From NCBI RefSeq assembly GCF_043677095.1, contig NZ_JBHLJR010000001.1:744001-808000 (forward strand): a stretch of DNA of 64,000 bases, read 5' to 3'. The position numbers and the translations under genes are program-made. How positions within the stretch are numbered: position 1 is the stretch's first letter; the number at the start of each line of letters is the position of its first letter. Under the pieces are notes generated by a model. That model saw only the letters and a program-made list of their open reading frames with translations, was not told the origin of the DNA and made no database searches. Source of the DNA: Natronococcus roseus. GTDB taxonomy: Archaea > Halobacteriota > Halobacteria > Halobacteriales > Natrialbaceae. This document shows, in pieces, positions 50,007-58,987 of this stretch.

Positions 50007-50605
50007 GCCTCGAGAGGGAGGATGAACTGATCGGAGAACCCTCCGAGGATGTTCCGAAGATAGAGCCGGGAGAGGATTGTAACGGGAAGAAGATTGACCG
50101 GACTGATGAGGGAGATGTTCTATTCAATGGATACTGTAACAATCCAGCCGGGTTCTCGACTGATCACGTAGGAGAGGGCCGATGTAAGTTCCATGGAGGA
50201 TACTCGAGCGGACCACCGGAGGGTTCTCGGAACGCGGCTACTCATGGCCTCTCATCGGATCCTGAGACGTACTTCGAGAGTCAGAGTCCTGAGCGACAGG
50301 CAGAGATCGAACGGACTACAGAAGCCATCCTCGAGCGATTGAGAGCAAAGTATGATCATGAGGACAAGATCGATCACGAACTCGCTCACCGAGTAGCAAT
50401 CAAGCTCGATATCGCTGAGCAAGCCTCAGTCTACATCCAAGAGACGGGCCTGATCCAAGTGATCGAGACTGCTCACTCGAGCAAGGAGACTCGGAATACT
50501 CTGCTTGCTCAGTTGAGACGATACGATAAGTCGATCATCGATGACCTCGAGAAGCTCGGAGTGTTCGATCATCAGACTGAGAGCAATCCGTGGAGTCTCG
50601 AGTGA
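50003..50605 (+). CDS. Zinc-knuckle protein with phage-type GPPEGSRNAATHG motif
   Basis: 200 aa. Residues 26-64 form C-x18-C-x15-C-x2-H (ending GRCKFHGG), like the N-terminus of the element's integrase. This runs into GPPEGSRNAATHGLSSDPET, which resembles the G-x-P-x-G-N-x-N-A-x-x-H-G motif of many phage small terminase and other DNA-packaging or replication proteins. The C-terminal 120 residues are helical (EIERTTEAILERLRAKYDHE). In haloarchaea these proteins are frequent in proviruses and plasmids but their job is not established. Last gene of the rightward operon. Confidence 0.72.
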   Translation: MSLEREDELIGEPSEDVPKIEPGEDCNGKKIDRTDEGDVLFNGYCNNPAGFSTDHVGEGRCKFHGGYSSGPPEGSRNAATHGLSSDPETYFESQSPERQAEIERTTEAILERLRAKYDHEDKIDHELAHRVAIKLDIAEQASVYIQETGLIQVIETAHSSKETRNTLLAQLRRYDKSIIDDLEKLGVFDHQTESNPWSLE

Positions 50606-50821
50606 ATCTCGTATAGGCTGTGAGTCGCTCCTCAAGCGATTCTTCTTCTATACGACCAACCCCTTTCACCACTAAGAGAAATCCGACTGAGCAGACTGTG
50701 AGAGCTTCGAGTTCTGATCAGAGTGATTGATCGACTCGAGTAAGGTCGAATCTCGGTCAAATCCTATTTCACCCCATCTCGGACTGAATATTTGTGTAAG
50801 TCTGTATATGGCTAAGCCCGT
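50606..50821. other. Right end of the element, no gene
   Basis: About 216 bases between the last rightward gene and the right attachment site. An open frame of the split transporter runs through it on the minus strand (stop at 50672), coding a 49-residue tail unrelated to the family. The rightward transcript probably ends here. Confidence 0.5.
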
Positions 50822-51679
50822 CTCGTGTGGGAAGGCGACGACGGCGATCGCCAGCGCCGTCGGCGAGTTCCGCGAGAGGATCGTGTTGTTGAAACAGACC
50901 ATCTCTCCGTAGGAAAACGAGAGGAGGCGGCCGATCCCGAACCCGATCGCGAGGTTCAGTGCGTAGAAGACGATCACGGGAACGGCGAGCAAGGCGAGCA
51001 GTCCGGGGTTCTCGAGGATTGCCTGGCCCTGCGAGGCGAACATCGCACCGATGGCGAGACTCAAGAAGACGATCTGTACGGGGCCGAGTTTCGGCAGGAG
51101 CGTTCGGCTGAACCACCGATCGCCCCGCCAGCGGATCAGTCCCTTTCGGGCGATCCCCGCAAGGACGAGCGGGACGATCAACACGAGCACGATGCTCTCG
51201 AGCAGCAACTCGAGCGGCAACTCGACGAGCTCGCCCGCGAAGACGTAGAGGTAGACGGGCAGCAAGACGAGTTGTAACACGAGGTTGTAGGGCAGGATCG
51301 ACGTCGCCAGCGGGACGTCGCCGTCGGCGATATCGGTGAAGATCAGGTACCAGTCGGTACACGGCGTCACCATGAGCATGAGCAGTCCGACCCACAGCGC
51401 GGGGTGGTCGCGGAGGAAGATCGCGCCGAGCCCGACCGCGAACAGCGGGTTCCAGACGAAGTTCACGAGGAGGCTCGAGCCGGCGACCCGGCGGTTGCCG
51501 AACGCTGATCGGAGCTTCGAGAGCGGCATCCCGGCGAACGCGCCGAACAGCATCACCATCAGGAAGGGAAGGATGAGCGCGTCGGCGACCGCAGGAACGC
51601 CCTCGAGCTGGCCGAGCGCGAGCCCGACGACGATCGCCGCGAGGACCACGGCGGTCTGATACTTCTCGAGGACGTTCAC
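50672..51679 (-). pseudogene. 5' part of ACR3/bile-acid-symporter-type arsenite transporter, split by the element
   Basis: The first 286 codons (to 50822) are native: about nine helices and NTILSRNSPTALAIAVVAFP, the conserved N/S-rich helix of the family. After His-Glu the frame continues 49 codons into element DNA. This loses the last helix, found at 42169-42306. The family exports arsenite As(III) (or acts as a bile-acid/Na+ symporter), and the next gene is an arsenate reductase, so arsenite export is the likely role. The truncated protein is probably inactive. Its 5' end is divergent from the reductase gene. Confidence 0.85.
50822..50834. repeat. Right attachment site (attR candidate)
   Basis: CTCGTGTGGGAAG, the chromosomal-looking copy. 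On the minus strand it encodes Phe-Pro-His-Glu of the transporter, where the element sequence takes over. Confidence 0.7.
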
Positions 51680-51776
51680 GGTGATCGGTTTAGTGAGACC
51701 GGGGTGGAATGGGTTGGGATTCCGACTCGGGCTCGCCGGGCAAATACTGGTAAGGATCGCGGGTGTAGGACGGTCG

Positions 51777-52178
51777 ATGACGAAAATCGTGTTCGCCTGC
51801 GTCGGAAACGCGGGCCGCAGCCAGATGGCGACCGCCTACGCCGAACGGGAGCGGGATCGACGCGGACTCGAGGTCGAGCTCGTCACCGGCGGCACCGAGC
51901 CCAAAGCGTCGATCAGCGAGGACGCCCTCGAGGTCCTCGAGGAGGACGGCCTCGACGTCGGCGGCCGGACGCCGCGACGGATCGAGTCGGAGGACGTGGC
52001 CGACGCCGAAACCGTCGTGACGATGGGCTGTTCGGCCTCGGAGTTCGTCCCCGAGGACTGGGACGGCGAGGTCCGGATCTGGTCGCTCGAGTCACACGGC
52101 GGCGGGATCGAGGCCACCCGCGAGCAGCGCGACGAGATCGAACGCCGCGTGACGGCGCTGTTCGACGACCTCGAGTGA
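51777..52178 (+). CDS. arsC: Arsenate reductase-like low-molecular-weight protein tyrosine phosphatase family protein
   Basis: 133 aa. The P-loop C-x5-R is ACVGNAGRSQ (Cys8, Arg14), at the N-terminus as in ArsC of the LMW-PTP fold, which reduces arsenate to arsenite using thiols. Further Cys: TMGCSASEF (residue about 84) could be the resolving cysteine. With the divergent (split) arsenite exporter this makes an arsenic resistance pair. The ATG at 51777 starts the first beta strand. A PTP role is a weaker alternative. The AIR synthase gene follows about 95 bases downstream, probably a separate unit. Confidence 0.85.
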   Translation: MTKIVFACVGNAGRSQMATAYAERERDRRGLEVELVTGGTEPKASISEDALEVLEEDGLDVGGRTPRRIESEDVADAETVVTMGCSASEFVPEDWDGEVRIWSLESHGGGIEATREQRDEIERRVTALFDDLE

Positions 52179-52273
52179 GCAGCCTGACGCGGCCCGCTCC
52201 TCGAAACCGACCGTCGGAGAACGAGTCGACCGCGGTCGACAGCTACAAACAGGCGATCCGCCCAGTACGTCGT

Positions 52274-53284
52274 ATGCCCGGAAAGGTACCGCCGGCGGCA
52301 CTGCTCGAGCACGTGTTCGGTCGCACGGGGACCGCGAGCGACGACGAGTCGGTGATCCAGGGCCCCGCCGACGGCGAGGACGCCGCGGCCATCGCCTGGC
52401 CCGAGGGCGAGGGCACCCTCGTCGTCAGCTCTGATCCGATCTCGCTCGCGGCCTCCCAGGTCGGTCGCCTCGGCGTCCACGTCGCCTGCAACGACGTCGC
52501 GGCCTCCGGCGCCGACCCGAGCTGGCTCACGACCGTCATCCTGCTGCCCGACGAAGCGTCGCCCCTCGAGGAGATCACGGCCGACATCGACGCCGCGGCC
52601 CGCGAGGTCGGCGCGTCGATCGTCGGCGGCCACTCGGAGTACGTCGACCAGCTCGAGCGTCCGCTGGTTTCGCTGACCGCGATGGGGTCGACGAACGCCT
52701 TCGTCCCGACCGGAGGCGCCGAGCCCGGCGGCCGCGTCGTCCTCACGAAAGCCGCGGGAATCGAGGGGACGGCCATCCTCGCGGCCGATTTCGGCGACGA
52801 ACTGGGAGTCGACCCCGACGTCCGCGAGCGGGCGGCCGACTTTCTCGAGGAGATCAGCGTCGTCCCCGACGGCCGCGTCCTGCGGGAGTACGCGACCGCG
52901 ATGCACGACCCCACGGAGGGCGGCGTCGCGGCCGGGTTGCTCGAACTCGCCCGCGCCTCCGGGGTCCGACTCGCGGTCGATCGCGATGCGGTTCCGATCC
53001 GTCCGGAAACCGAGACCCTGTGTACGGCGGCGGACGTCGATCCCCTCCGGATCTTCGGCTCCGGCGCCCTGCTCGCGACCGTTCCCCCCGACGCGCTCGA
53101 CGACTGTCTCGCGGAACTCGAGTCGGCCGGGCTCGAGGCCGCGGCGATCGGAACGGTCGAGGAGGCGGGGCCGAGCGACGACGAGGGCGACGAGTTCGCC
53201 CTCGAGCTCGGCTCCGAGACGATCACCGAGCCGATCGAGGACGACCTCTACCCGCTGTGGGAGGCCGCCGACGCCGACGACTGA
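52274..53284 (+). CDS. AIR synthase-related protein (HypE/ThiL/SelD-like)
   Basis: 336 aa. ATP-binding N-terminal domain with the acidic loops of PurM-like enzymes (GPADGEDAAAIAWPEGEGTL, then VACNDVAASGADPSW with its D-x-A-A-x-G), and a C-terminal domain (MHDPTEGGVAAGLLELARAS). The closest named group is HypE, the [NiFe]-hydrogenase maturation factor, yet no hydrogenase genes are present, so it may be a stand-alone paralog. Start: ATG at 52274 (MPGKVPP...), where the fold begins. Its end overlaps the convergent K+-channel gene by 37 bases. Confidence 0.85.
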   Translation: MPGKVPPAALLEHVFGRTGTASDDESVIQGPADGEDAAAIAWPEGEGTLVVSSDPISLAASQVGRLGVHVACNDVAASGADPSWLTTVILLPDEASPLEEITADIDAAAREVGASIVGGHSEYVDQLERPLVSLTAMGSTNAFVPTGGAEPGGRVVLTKAAGIEGTAILAADFGDELGVDPDVRERAADFLEEISVVPDGRVLREYATAMHDPTEGGVAAGLLELARASGVRLAVDRDAVPIRPETETLCTAADVDPLRIFGSGALLATVPPDALDDCLAELESAGLEAAAIGTVEEAGPSDDEGDEFALELGSETITEPIEDDLYPLWEAADADD

Positions 53285-54384
53285 GCCGCGGCGTCGGACT
53301 CGCCGAGCGTCGCAGCCGTCGTCGCGTCGGCCGCGACCGCCAGCGGATCGATCACGACGTCGGCCCGCCTCTCGACTTCCGGAGCCGTCGGCCCGTCTGC
53401 GATCGCAATCACGCGAGCGTCCATCGTGGCCCGTGCGACGGACGCGAGCGCCGGCTCGTCGCTCGCGGCGATAACCACCGCATCGCACGCGCCGAGGTCG
53501 ACCCGCTCGAGCGTCTCGTTGGCAGTCGGCTCGCCGAGGACTCCATCGACCGAGTTCGGGAGCGCGCGCAGACGCTTCTCGTCGCTCGCCGCGACCGTTA
53601 CGGCAGTCCGATCGGCGAGCCGTTCGACCGCGGCGACGGTTATCTCGTCGAGTCCGAGGACGGCGACGCGGTCGGTCTCGGCGGGGTGATGGTTCGTCAC
53701 TCGACGACCGGTCCTGGCGAGTCGCGTTTCGATGGCTGGACCGAACAGGCTGCCGACGGCGACCGCGACCGTCGTCGGCCCGAGCAGGAGCAGCGAGACG
53801 GCGAACAGCCGCGCCGCCTCCGTCGTCGGGTGGATGTCACCGTAGCCGACCGTGCTCGCCGTGGCGAGCGTGAAGTAGACGGCGTCGACGACGGTCTCGA
53901 GTTCGGAGAACCCGTTCCGGAGCGTGTACGCGCCCGCGACGCCGTAACAGAAGACGCCGACGATGGCGACGAACGATCCGGACTGGGTCGGCGAGAGGTC
54001 GAGCCGACTCGAGCGCGTAAACCGGGTGCTGGTCAGCGCCAGAACCGCGAGCCCGCCGATCGAGAGCACGATCAGGGGCACCGACAGGAGGCGAAGCTGG
54101 ACGACCCCGTGAGCGGCCGCGAGCAGGACGAGCGCCCCGGCCGTGAGGTAGGCGATGCGGTAGCCTCGACGCATCCCCCAGGCGGCGACGAGCAGCGCGA
54201 ACCCGACGACGGTCCCGCTGAACTCGGCCGCGGCCTGGAGATCCGCGAGCGGCCCCGCCGCCTCGAGGGTGGGATCCGTGAGGATCGAGAGGATCCCGGT
54301 CGCGACGGAGACGAGCGCGATCGCGGCAACGATCCGACCGGCGACGCGACCGGTCGGTCGGTAGCTTCGAAAGTGGTCGAGCAT
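53248..54384 (-). CDS. K+ channel with six-helix-like membrane region and TrkA-N domain
   Basis: 378 aa. Helices lie at about 13-34, 52-70, 78-98, 103-117, 137-155 and 185-207; the selectivity filter STVGYGD is at residues 177-183. A TrkA-N-like domain (RVAVLGLDEITVAAVERLAD) starts near residue 240. The nucleotide-binding glycine pattern is incomplete (G-L-D-E-I), so ligand binding may differ. It would form a homotetrameric K+ pore. Its start, ATG at 54384, is not coupled to another gene. Overlaps the HypE-like gene tail-to-tail. Confidence 0.88.
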   Translation of the reverse strand: MLDHFRSYRPTGRVAGRIVAAIALVSVATGILSILTDPTLEAAGPLADLQAAAEFSGTVVGFALLVAAWGMRRGYRIAYLTAGALVLLAAAHGVVQLRLLSVPLIVLSIGGLAVLALTSTRFTRSSRLDLSPTQSGSFVAIVGVFCYGVAGAYTLRNGFSELETVVDAVYFTLATASTVGYGDIHPTTEAARLFAVSLLLLGPTTVAVAVGSLFGPAIETRLARTGRRVTNHHPAETDRVAVLGLDEITVAAVERLADRTAVTVAASDEKRLRALPNSVDGVLGEPTANETLERVDLGACDAVVIAASDEPALASVARATMDARVIAIADGPTAPEVERRADVVIDPLAVAADATTAATLGESDAAAQSSASAASHSG

Positions 54385-54450
54385 ACCGCTCGCACCACCT
54401 CGAGCGGGGTAAAGCTAGATCCGCGTTCGCAGGCCGCCGTCGGCTCGACA

Positions 54451-55794
54451 TCACGCGACTAGCAGCGTGTTCAGAGCGTCGGGAACGACGAGGACGTCGC
54501 TCCCCGGTTCGATCGCGTCCCGAACGTCGTCCGCGGCGCGCATTAGACACTCCTCGACGACCCCCGGCGCTCGCGAGTTCGTCACGACGAGGTCGCGCTC
54601 GCGGAGGACGCGGGCGACGACGAACGCTCGCTGGGCGCCGGGTTCGTACCCCTCCCGGAGGTCGTCGTACAGCGACTCGGGATCGTCGGCGTTCCGAAGC
54701 CGTCGGTAGAACCGTCGCTCGCCCGTTCCCTCGCCCGCGCCCTCCGGCAGCGCCGCGGGAACGACCAGTTTGCCGCCCTTCCGAAGCGGGTTTCGGTCCC
54801 CCAGGGCGACGTAGGTCGCGCCGCGGGTCGCCTGGTAGAGGTTCGCGTCCTTCGGCGCGCCGACTCCGCAGACGACGGCGTCGTACTCGCGCTCGACCGG
54901 GACCGAGCGGGCGTCTCGAGCCACCGTCGCCAGCTCCCGGACGATCCGCCTGCCGTCGCCGGCTCGGACGCCGAGGACTCCGGTCGGACCGTGGGTCAGG
55001 TTGAGCGAGAAGTCGATCCCGACGAGATCGCCCGCCTCGTCGAGCAGTTCGCGAAACGGGTTCCCCTCGAGCCGTCCGAGGCGAACGCCCTCGCGGGCGA
55101 GCGTCTCCGGGCCGTGCGTGTGGCGGATCAGCGACTCCCCGCCCGCGCCGATCACGACCGTCTTCGCGCCGCCGCTGAAGCCGGCGTACTGGTGGGGCTC
55201 GACGACGCCCGTCGAGAGGACGGTGTCGGCGTTCGCGACCGGGAGCCCGATCTCGACGGGGACGCCGTCGCCCGCGGCGGTACCGCTCGCGTCGTCCGAG
55301 GCGTCCGCAGAACTGCGTTTCACTTCCGATGGGCTGCGAGACTCGTCCTGGGATTCTCGAACGCCGTACGCCTCGCCCCTGCCGACCGTGCCGATCTCGA
55401 CGGTCGACTCCGGATCGTGGTTCACCGCCAGGTCGGCGTGGGGGCCGAGCATCGACTCGAGTTCCGCGTCGGTCATCGGCCGGTGAAGGCCCAGCCCGAC
55501 GACGACGGTCACTCGCTCGCGAGCGACGCCGAGATCGGCGAGGCGCTCGAGCAAGACGTTGAGCAGGACGTCGTCGGGCACCTCGCGCGTCAGGTCGGTG
55601 ACGACGATCGCGACGTCGTCGCCCGCGTCGATCCGTTCCTCGAGTGGCGATCCGAGCGGCTCCTCGAGCGCTCGCTGGGCGGCCGCTCGGACGTCGACGG
55701 CGTCGCCGCCGGGTGGCTCGGCGACGGTCACCTCGCAGTCGGGAAGCGCAACGCCGATCGACCCACATCCGAGTGGAACGTTCACGGATCGCAT
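54451..55794 (-). CDS. Lactate racemase LarA-domain protein
   Basis: 447 aa. The N-terminal DUF2088/LarA region contains VIVVTDLTREVPDDVLLNVL and VVVGLGLHRPMTDAELESML. The protein lacks the clear Ni-pincer signature I would expect in a true lactate racemase, so it may racemise another 2-hydroxy acid or be a family member with different chemistry. No larB/larC/larE-like gene is close. ATG at 55794 is chosen since the family starts at MRSVNVPLGCG; the longer in-frame start is not supported. It is followed (minus sense) by the K+ channel gene. Confidence 0.83.
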   Translation of the reverse strand: MRSVNVPLGCGSIGVALPDCEVTVAEPPGGDAVDVRAAAQRALEEPLGSPLEERIDAGDDVAIVVTDLTREVPDDVLLNVLLERLADLGVARERVTVVVGLGLHRPMTDAELESMLGPHADLAVNHDPESTVEIGTVGRGEAYGVRESQDESRSPSEVKRSSADASDDASGTAAGDGVPVEIGLPVANADTVLSTGVVEPHQYAGFSGGAKTVVIGAGGESLIRHTHGPETLAREGVRLGRLEGNPFRELLDEAGDLVGIDFSLNLTHGPTGVLGVRAGDGRRIVRELATVARDARSVPVEREYDAVVCGVGAPKDANLYQATRGATYVALGDRNPLRKGGKLVVPAALPEGAGEGTGERRFYRRLRNADDPESLYDDLREGYEPGAQRAFVVARVLRERDLVVTNSRAPGVVEECLMRAADDVRDAIEPGSDVLVVPDALNTLLVA

Positions 55795-55850
55795 TCGATC
55801 GCTATCGTCAAAAATCACCGCGGTCAGTACGCCGTCGATCGCGGTCCTGG

Positions 55851-56078
55851 CTACCCCGACGATCCGTCGTCGCGGTAGTCGTCGATGAACAGTCGGACGC
55901 CCATCACCGGAATGAAGAGCAGGAACGCCATCAGGACCGTTCCCGCCAGCACCGAGACCGCGAAGTCGAACGCGAGCGCGGGCGGCAGGGTCCAGGCCGC
56001 GAGCAGGAATCCGCCGAGTATCGAGACGACGATGAGGACCAAGATGTCGTTCGCGTGTACCGGAACCTCCTCTGACAT
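55851..56078 (-). CDS. Small two-helix membrane protein
   Basis: 75 aa. Two hydrophobic segments (ILVLIVVSILGGFLLAAWTL and VSVLAGTVLMAFLLFIPVMG), then RLFIDDYRDDGSSG in the cytoplasm. No family name is safe. It may be a small membrane partner or a haloarchaeal orphan. ATG at 56078 is used; the longer upstream frame looks non-coding. It sits 57 bases before the LarA-like gene on the same strand. Confidence 0.65.
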   Translation of the reverse strand: MSEEVPVHANDILVLIVVSILGGFLLAAWTLPPALAFDFAVSVLAGTVLMAFLLFIPVMGVRLFIDDYRDDGSSG

Positions 56079-56185
56079 ACTCGAACTTGCGGACGGGGAT
56101 ACATAACGCTGCGCGGTTTCGATCGACGGCCGTCGTCCAGCCGGTCTCGAGCGGTCGCGTCGGAACTGACGGACGAGAGTACGTC

Positions 56186-58987
56186 TCAACGGCGCGCCCA
56201 CTCGAGCATCCGTCCGTACACCGGATCGGACGAAAGCGCCCTCGAGTCGCCGACGAGGACGAGCGTGCGCTTCGGTCGGGTGAGCGCGACGTTGATCCGC
56301 CGGTAGTCCTCGAAGATCGGCCCCTCGAGCGCCCCCGTCGCCGTAAAGGAGACGATTATGACCTCCTTGCTCGAGCCCTGGAAGCGGTCGACGGTGTCGA
56401 CGGCGACGCCCTCGGGGACGTGCCTCGAGATCTCCGAGACCTGGGCGCGGAAGGGCGCGATGACGCCGACGTCGGCCGGGTCGACGCCCGCGGCCTCGTA
56501 GGCCGCGATCAGCTCGGCGATACGGGCCGCTTCCAGGCTGTCGGTGTAGCGCTCGTTGTCGCCCTCGACGTCGACGAACGCGACGGGATCCTGGAGCTCG
56601 GCGGGGAGGTCGTCGCGGGAGACGCCCTCGAGGTCGTCGAGCGTCCGCCCGGCGACTGCGGGTTCGGCGGGCCGGAGCTTCCCGTCGTAGAACTCCCGGG
56701 AGGCGAAGGCCTGGATGCGCTGGTTCATCCGATACTGGCGATCGAGCATCACGCCCGCCTCGGGGTGAAGCTCGACGAGCCGTTCGAACAGTGACTCGGT
56801 GAGTTCGTTCTCGGCACGCACGACGGGCGGCAGCTGCTCGTGGTCGCCCACGAGGACGAACCGCTCGGCGAGGTTGATCGCCGCGAACGTTCCGGGCTCG
56901 GTGAGCTGAGCCGCCTCGTCGACCAGCGCGGCGTCGAACGACTGCTCTTTCATGATCCGGGAGCCACAGGTCGCCGTCGTCGCGGCGACGACCTGCGCGT
57001 TCTCGAGCTCCGCGAGCCGCGCCTCGGGGTCGCCGGCGCGCTCGAGACGGTACGGTTCCATGTCCTCGCGGACGCCGCTCTCGGAGCCCACGCGAACGAT
57101 TCGATCCTCGTCGATCACGCCGTCGAGCTGCTCGAGCAGCGCCTCGAGGGCGTTGTCGACCGCCCGATTGGTAAACGCCGATAGCAGGACGCGCTCGCCG
57201 CGCTCGACCATCGCGCGGATCGCTCGAGCGATGGTGTACGTTTTGCCGGTGCCCGGCGGGCCGTGGATCAGCGCACAGTCCCGGGCGCCGACGGCCTTCC
57301 GAACGGCCTCGTCCTGGGCGTCGTTGTTGTCGATGAACGTCTCCTCGATCTCGTCGAACTCGGGTTCGGCGCGACCGAACAGTACGTCCTTGCGTCGCTC
57401 GCTGCCCTTCAGGAGCGTGTCGTGGAGCGCGACGAGCAGTCGGTCGGTCGTCAGCTCGGAGGGGTAGACGTCGAGCCGGGTGACCTCGACGGGTTCGTCG
57501 GCCGTCAGAATCACCTCGTCCTCGTCTAACCGCTCGATCCGCGCGAGTTCGGACTGCCCCCGAACCGGGTGGCCGTCGCTCGCGAGCACCAGGTCGCCCT
57601 CGCGAATCTTGGAGTTCGCCCCGCTCGTCCGACGGGCCCGGAGCTCCCAGCGGCCCTCCTCGAGCGGGCGTTTCTCCGCGAACTCAAGGTCGATCAGCGC
57701 GCGGTCGTCGTCGGCCCGCTCTTTTGCACTTTGCTCCCAGAGCTTGGCGTACTCGCGGTGGACCTCGCGTCGCTCCTCCTCGATCGCGCGCGAGAAACGC
57801 TCGAAGAACTCGCGCTCCTCGGCGGGCAGGGGCTGGCCGATCTGGCCGGCCTTCGACTCCTGGTCGAGCCGGCCCGAGACGACCATGCAGGTGTCCTGCT
57901 CGAAGCAGTACTCGCACTTGGCGTTGCCCTCGTACCCCGTTGGCACGTCGCCCGCGACCTCGGCCGCCGCGATCTCGTTTCGCAGCCGGACGACGTACTT
58001 CAGGAGCCCCGCGCCCATCGAGAACTCCTTGGCGGGGGTGAGGTCGCCGGTCTCCTCGTTGCGGTCCAGCGCCGAGTTCTTCGTGTACAGCAGCGTCCCC
58101 GTATCGACGTCGCCGCCGTGTTCCTCGAGCAGGAGTGCATAGCAGGCGGCCTGGACCTTGTCCTTGAACCGGGGCTCCTTCTTCAAGTTCTTCCCCGTCT
58201 TGAGCTCGACGGGCGCCCCCCGCCGGATGGCGTCGGCCCGCCCGCGGATGCCGAACGTCTCGCTGATCAGCAGCTGCTCGGAGCGCCAGCTGCTCTTCGC
58301 GGGCGAGAACGCCCGCTCCGAGTTGTCGGCGGCAGTAGCCGCCCTATCCTCCTCCGTCAGGCGCCCCTGCTCGAGCCAGCCCTCGATCGCCGAGGCGTTC
58401 TGTCTGACGTCCTCGGCGACCGACTCCGGGTCCTCGCCGAGCAGCCCCAGCTGGAGGCCCCGCTCCTCGACGCGGGCGTCGATCGACTCCTCGAGTTCCC
58501 GGCCTCGAAGGAGGTCCCCGAACACCTCGTGGACCAGCGTCCCCTTCACGACGGGGTAGTTCAGCGGCACGCCCGAGAGCTTGTTCAGGTAGTACAGCCG
58601 AGGGCACTCGGTCCAGTTCCGGATCGCCGTCACGTTCACCAGGAAGCTCGGCTCGACGACGACGTACGAGTCGCCCGTCGTCTTGTACCGCGTTTCCCCC
58701 TGGTACTCGTCGATTTCCGCGTCGGTAACGAGCAGTTCCATCCCAGGCTCGAGCAGCTCGGCCGACTCGGTCCACTTGTTCCACAGCGTCACCGTGATCG
58801 GTTCGTGGGCTTCGACCGGGCGGTCGTCCTCGCCCGCCGGGCCGTCGTCAGTTACCAGCCGGACCTCGGCGAGGTCGCTCTCGCCGTAGCTGGTCGATAC
58901 CGAGCGAACCTCGACGTCGTCCGCGACGGTTCCGCGTACGTCCACGCCTGTCGTCAGGCGCGAGGCGTCAAAAACGCTATCGGTCAC
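56186..58987 (-). CDS. Dna2-like nuclease-helicase (Cas4-type Fe-S nuclease plus SF1 helicase)
   Basis: 933 aa. The N-terminal OB-like region is followed by a PD-(D/E)XK nuclease: CPRLYYLNKLSG, VELKTGKNLKKEP (D/E-x-K), and CEYCFEQDTC (3 Cys), which with the first Cys can hold a 4Fe-4S cluster as in Cas4/Dna2. The C-terminal SF1B helicase has Walker A GPPGTGKT (near residue 575), DEAAQLTEP, TVDRFQGSSKEV and NVALTRPKRTL. It would process 5' flaps and DNA ends in replication/repair. GTG start at 58987. Single gene. Confidence 0.92.
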   Translation of the reverse strand: MTDSVFDASRLTTGVDVRGTVADDVEVRSVSTSYGESDLAEVRLVTDDGPAGEDDRPVEAHEPITVTLWNKWTESAELLEPGMELLVTDAEIDEYQGETRYKTTGDSYVVVEPSFLVNVTAIRNWTECPRLYYLNKLSGVPLNYPVVKGTLVHEVFGDLLRGRELEESIDARVEERGLQLGLLGEDPESVAEDVRQNASAIEGWLEQGRLTEEDRAATAADNSERAFSPAKSSWRSEQLLISETFGIRGRADAIRRGAPVELKTGKNLKKEPRFKDKVQAACYALLLEEHGGDVDTGTLLYTKNSALDRNEETGDLTPAKEFSMGAGLLKYVVRLRNEIAAAEVAGDVPTGYEGNAKCEYCFEQDTCMVVSGRLDQESKAGQIGQPLPAEEREFFERFSRAIEEERREVHREYAKLWEQSAKERADDDRALIDLEFAEKRPLEEGRWELRARRTSGANSKIREGDLVLASDGHPVRGQSELARIERLDEDEVILTADEPVEVTRLDVYPSELTTDRLLVALHDTLLKGSERRKDVLFGRAEPEFDEIEETFIDNNDAQDEAVRKAVGARDCALIHGPPGTGKTYTIARAIRAMVERGERVLLSAFTNRAVDNALEALLEQLDGVIDEDRIVRVGSESGVREDMEPYRLERAGDPEARLAELENAQVVAATTATCGSRIMKEQSFDAALVDEAAQLTEPGTFAAINLAERFVLVGDHEQLPPVVRAENELTESLFERLVELHPEAGVMLDRQYRMNQRIQAFASREFYDGKLRPAEPAVAGRTLDDLEGVSRDDLPAELQDPVAFVDVEGDNERYTDSLEAARIAELIAAYEAAGVDPADVGVIAPFRAQVSEISRHVPEGVAVDTVDRFQGSSKEVIIVSFTATGALEGPIFEDYRRINVALTRPKRTLVLVGDSRALSSDPVYGRMLEWARR

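Larger units (their letters stand above)
42307..50827. mobile_element. Integrated element of about 8.5 kb (integrative plasmid or virus remnant)
   Basis: Boundaries come from the split transporter gene and the flanking CTCGTG copies. Base composition is clearly less G+C-rich than the flanks, and codon use changes (more GAT, TCT, CGA). Gene order: RHH protein, tyrosine recombinase, membrane protein, leftward operon (helicase-like Rep, winged-helix/zinc, C2H2-like, two tiny genes, RHH), non-coding control region, rightward operon of five small genes. No capsid, portal, large terminase or VirB/TraG genes are visible, so self-transfer is not evident. Typical haloarchaeal elements insert in tRNA genes; this one uses a protein gene. 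Confidence 0.88.

Noticed and set aside
42301..50834. A tRNA gene as the integration target
   Set aside because: I looked for a tRNA-like cloverleaf (T-arm GTTCGAATC type) at both junctions and saw none. The split transporter explains the site fully.
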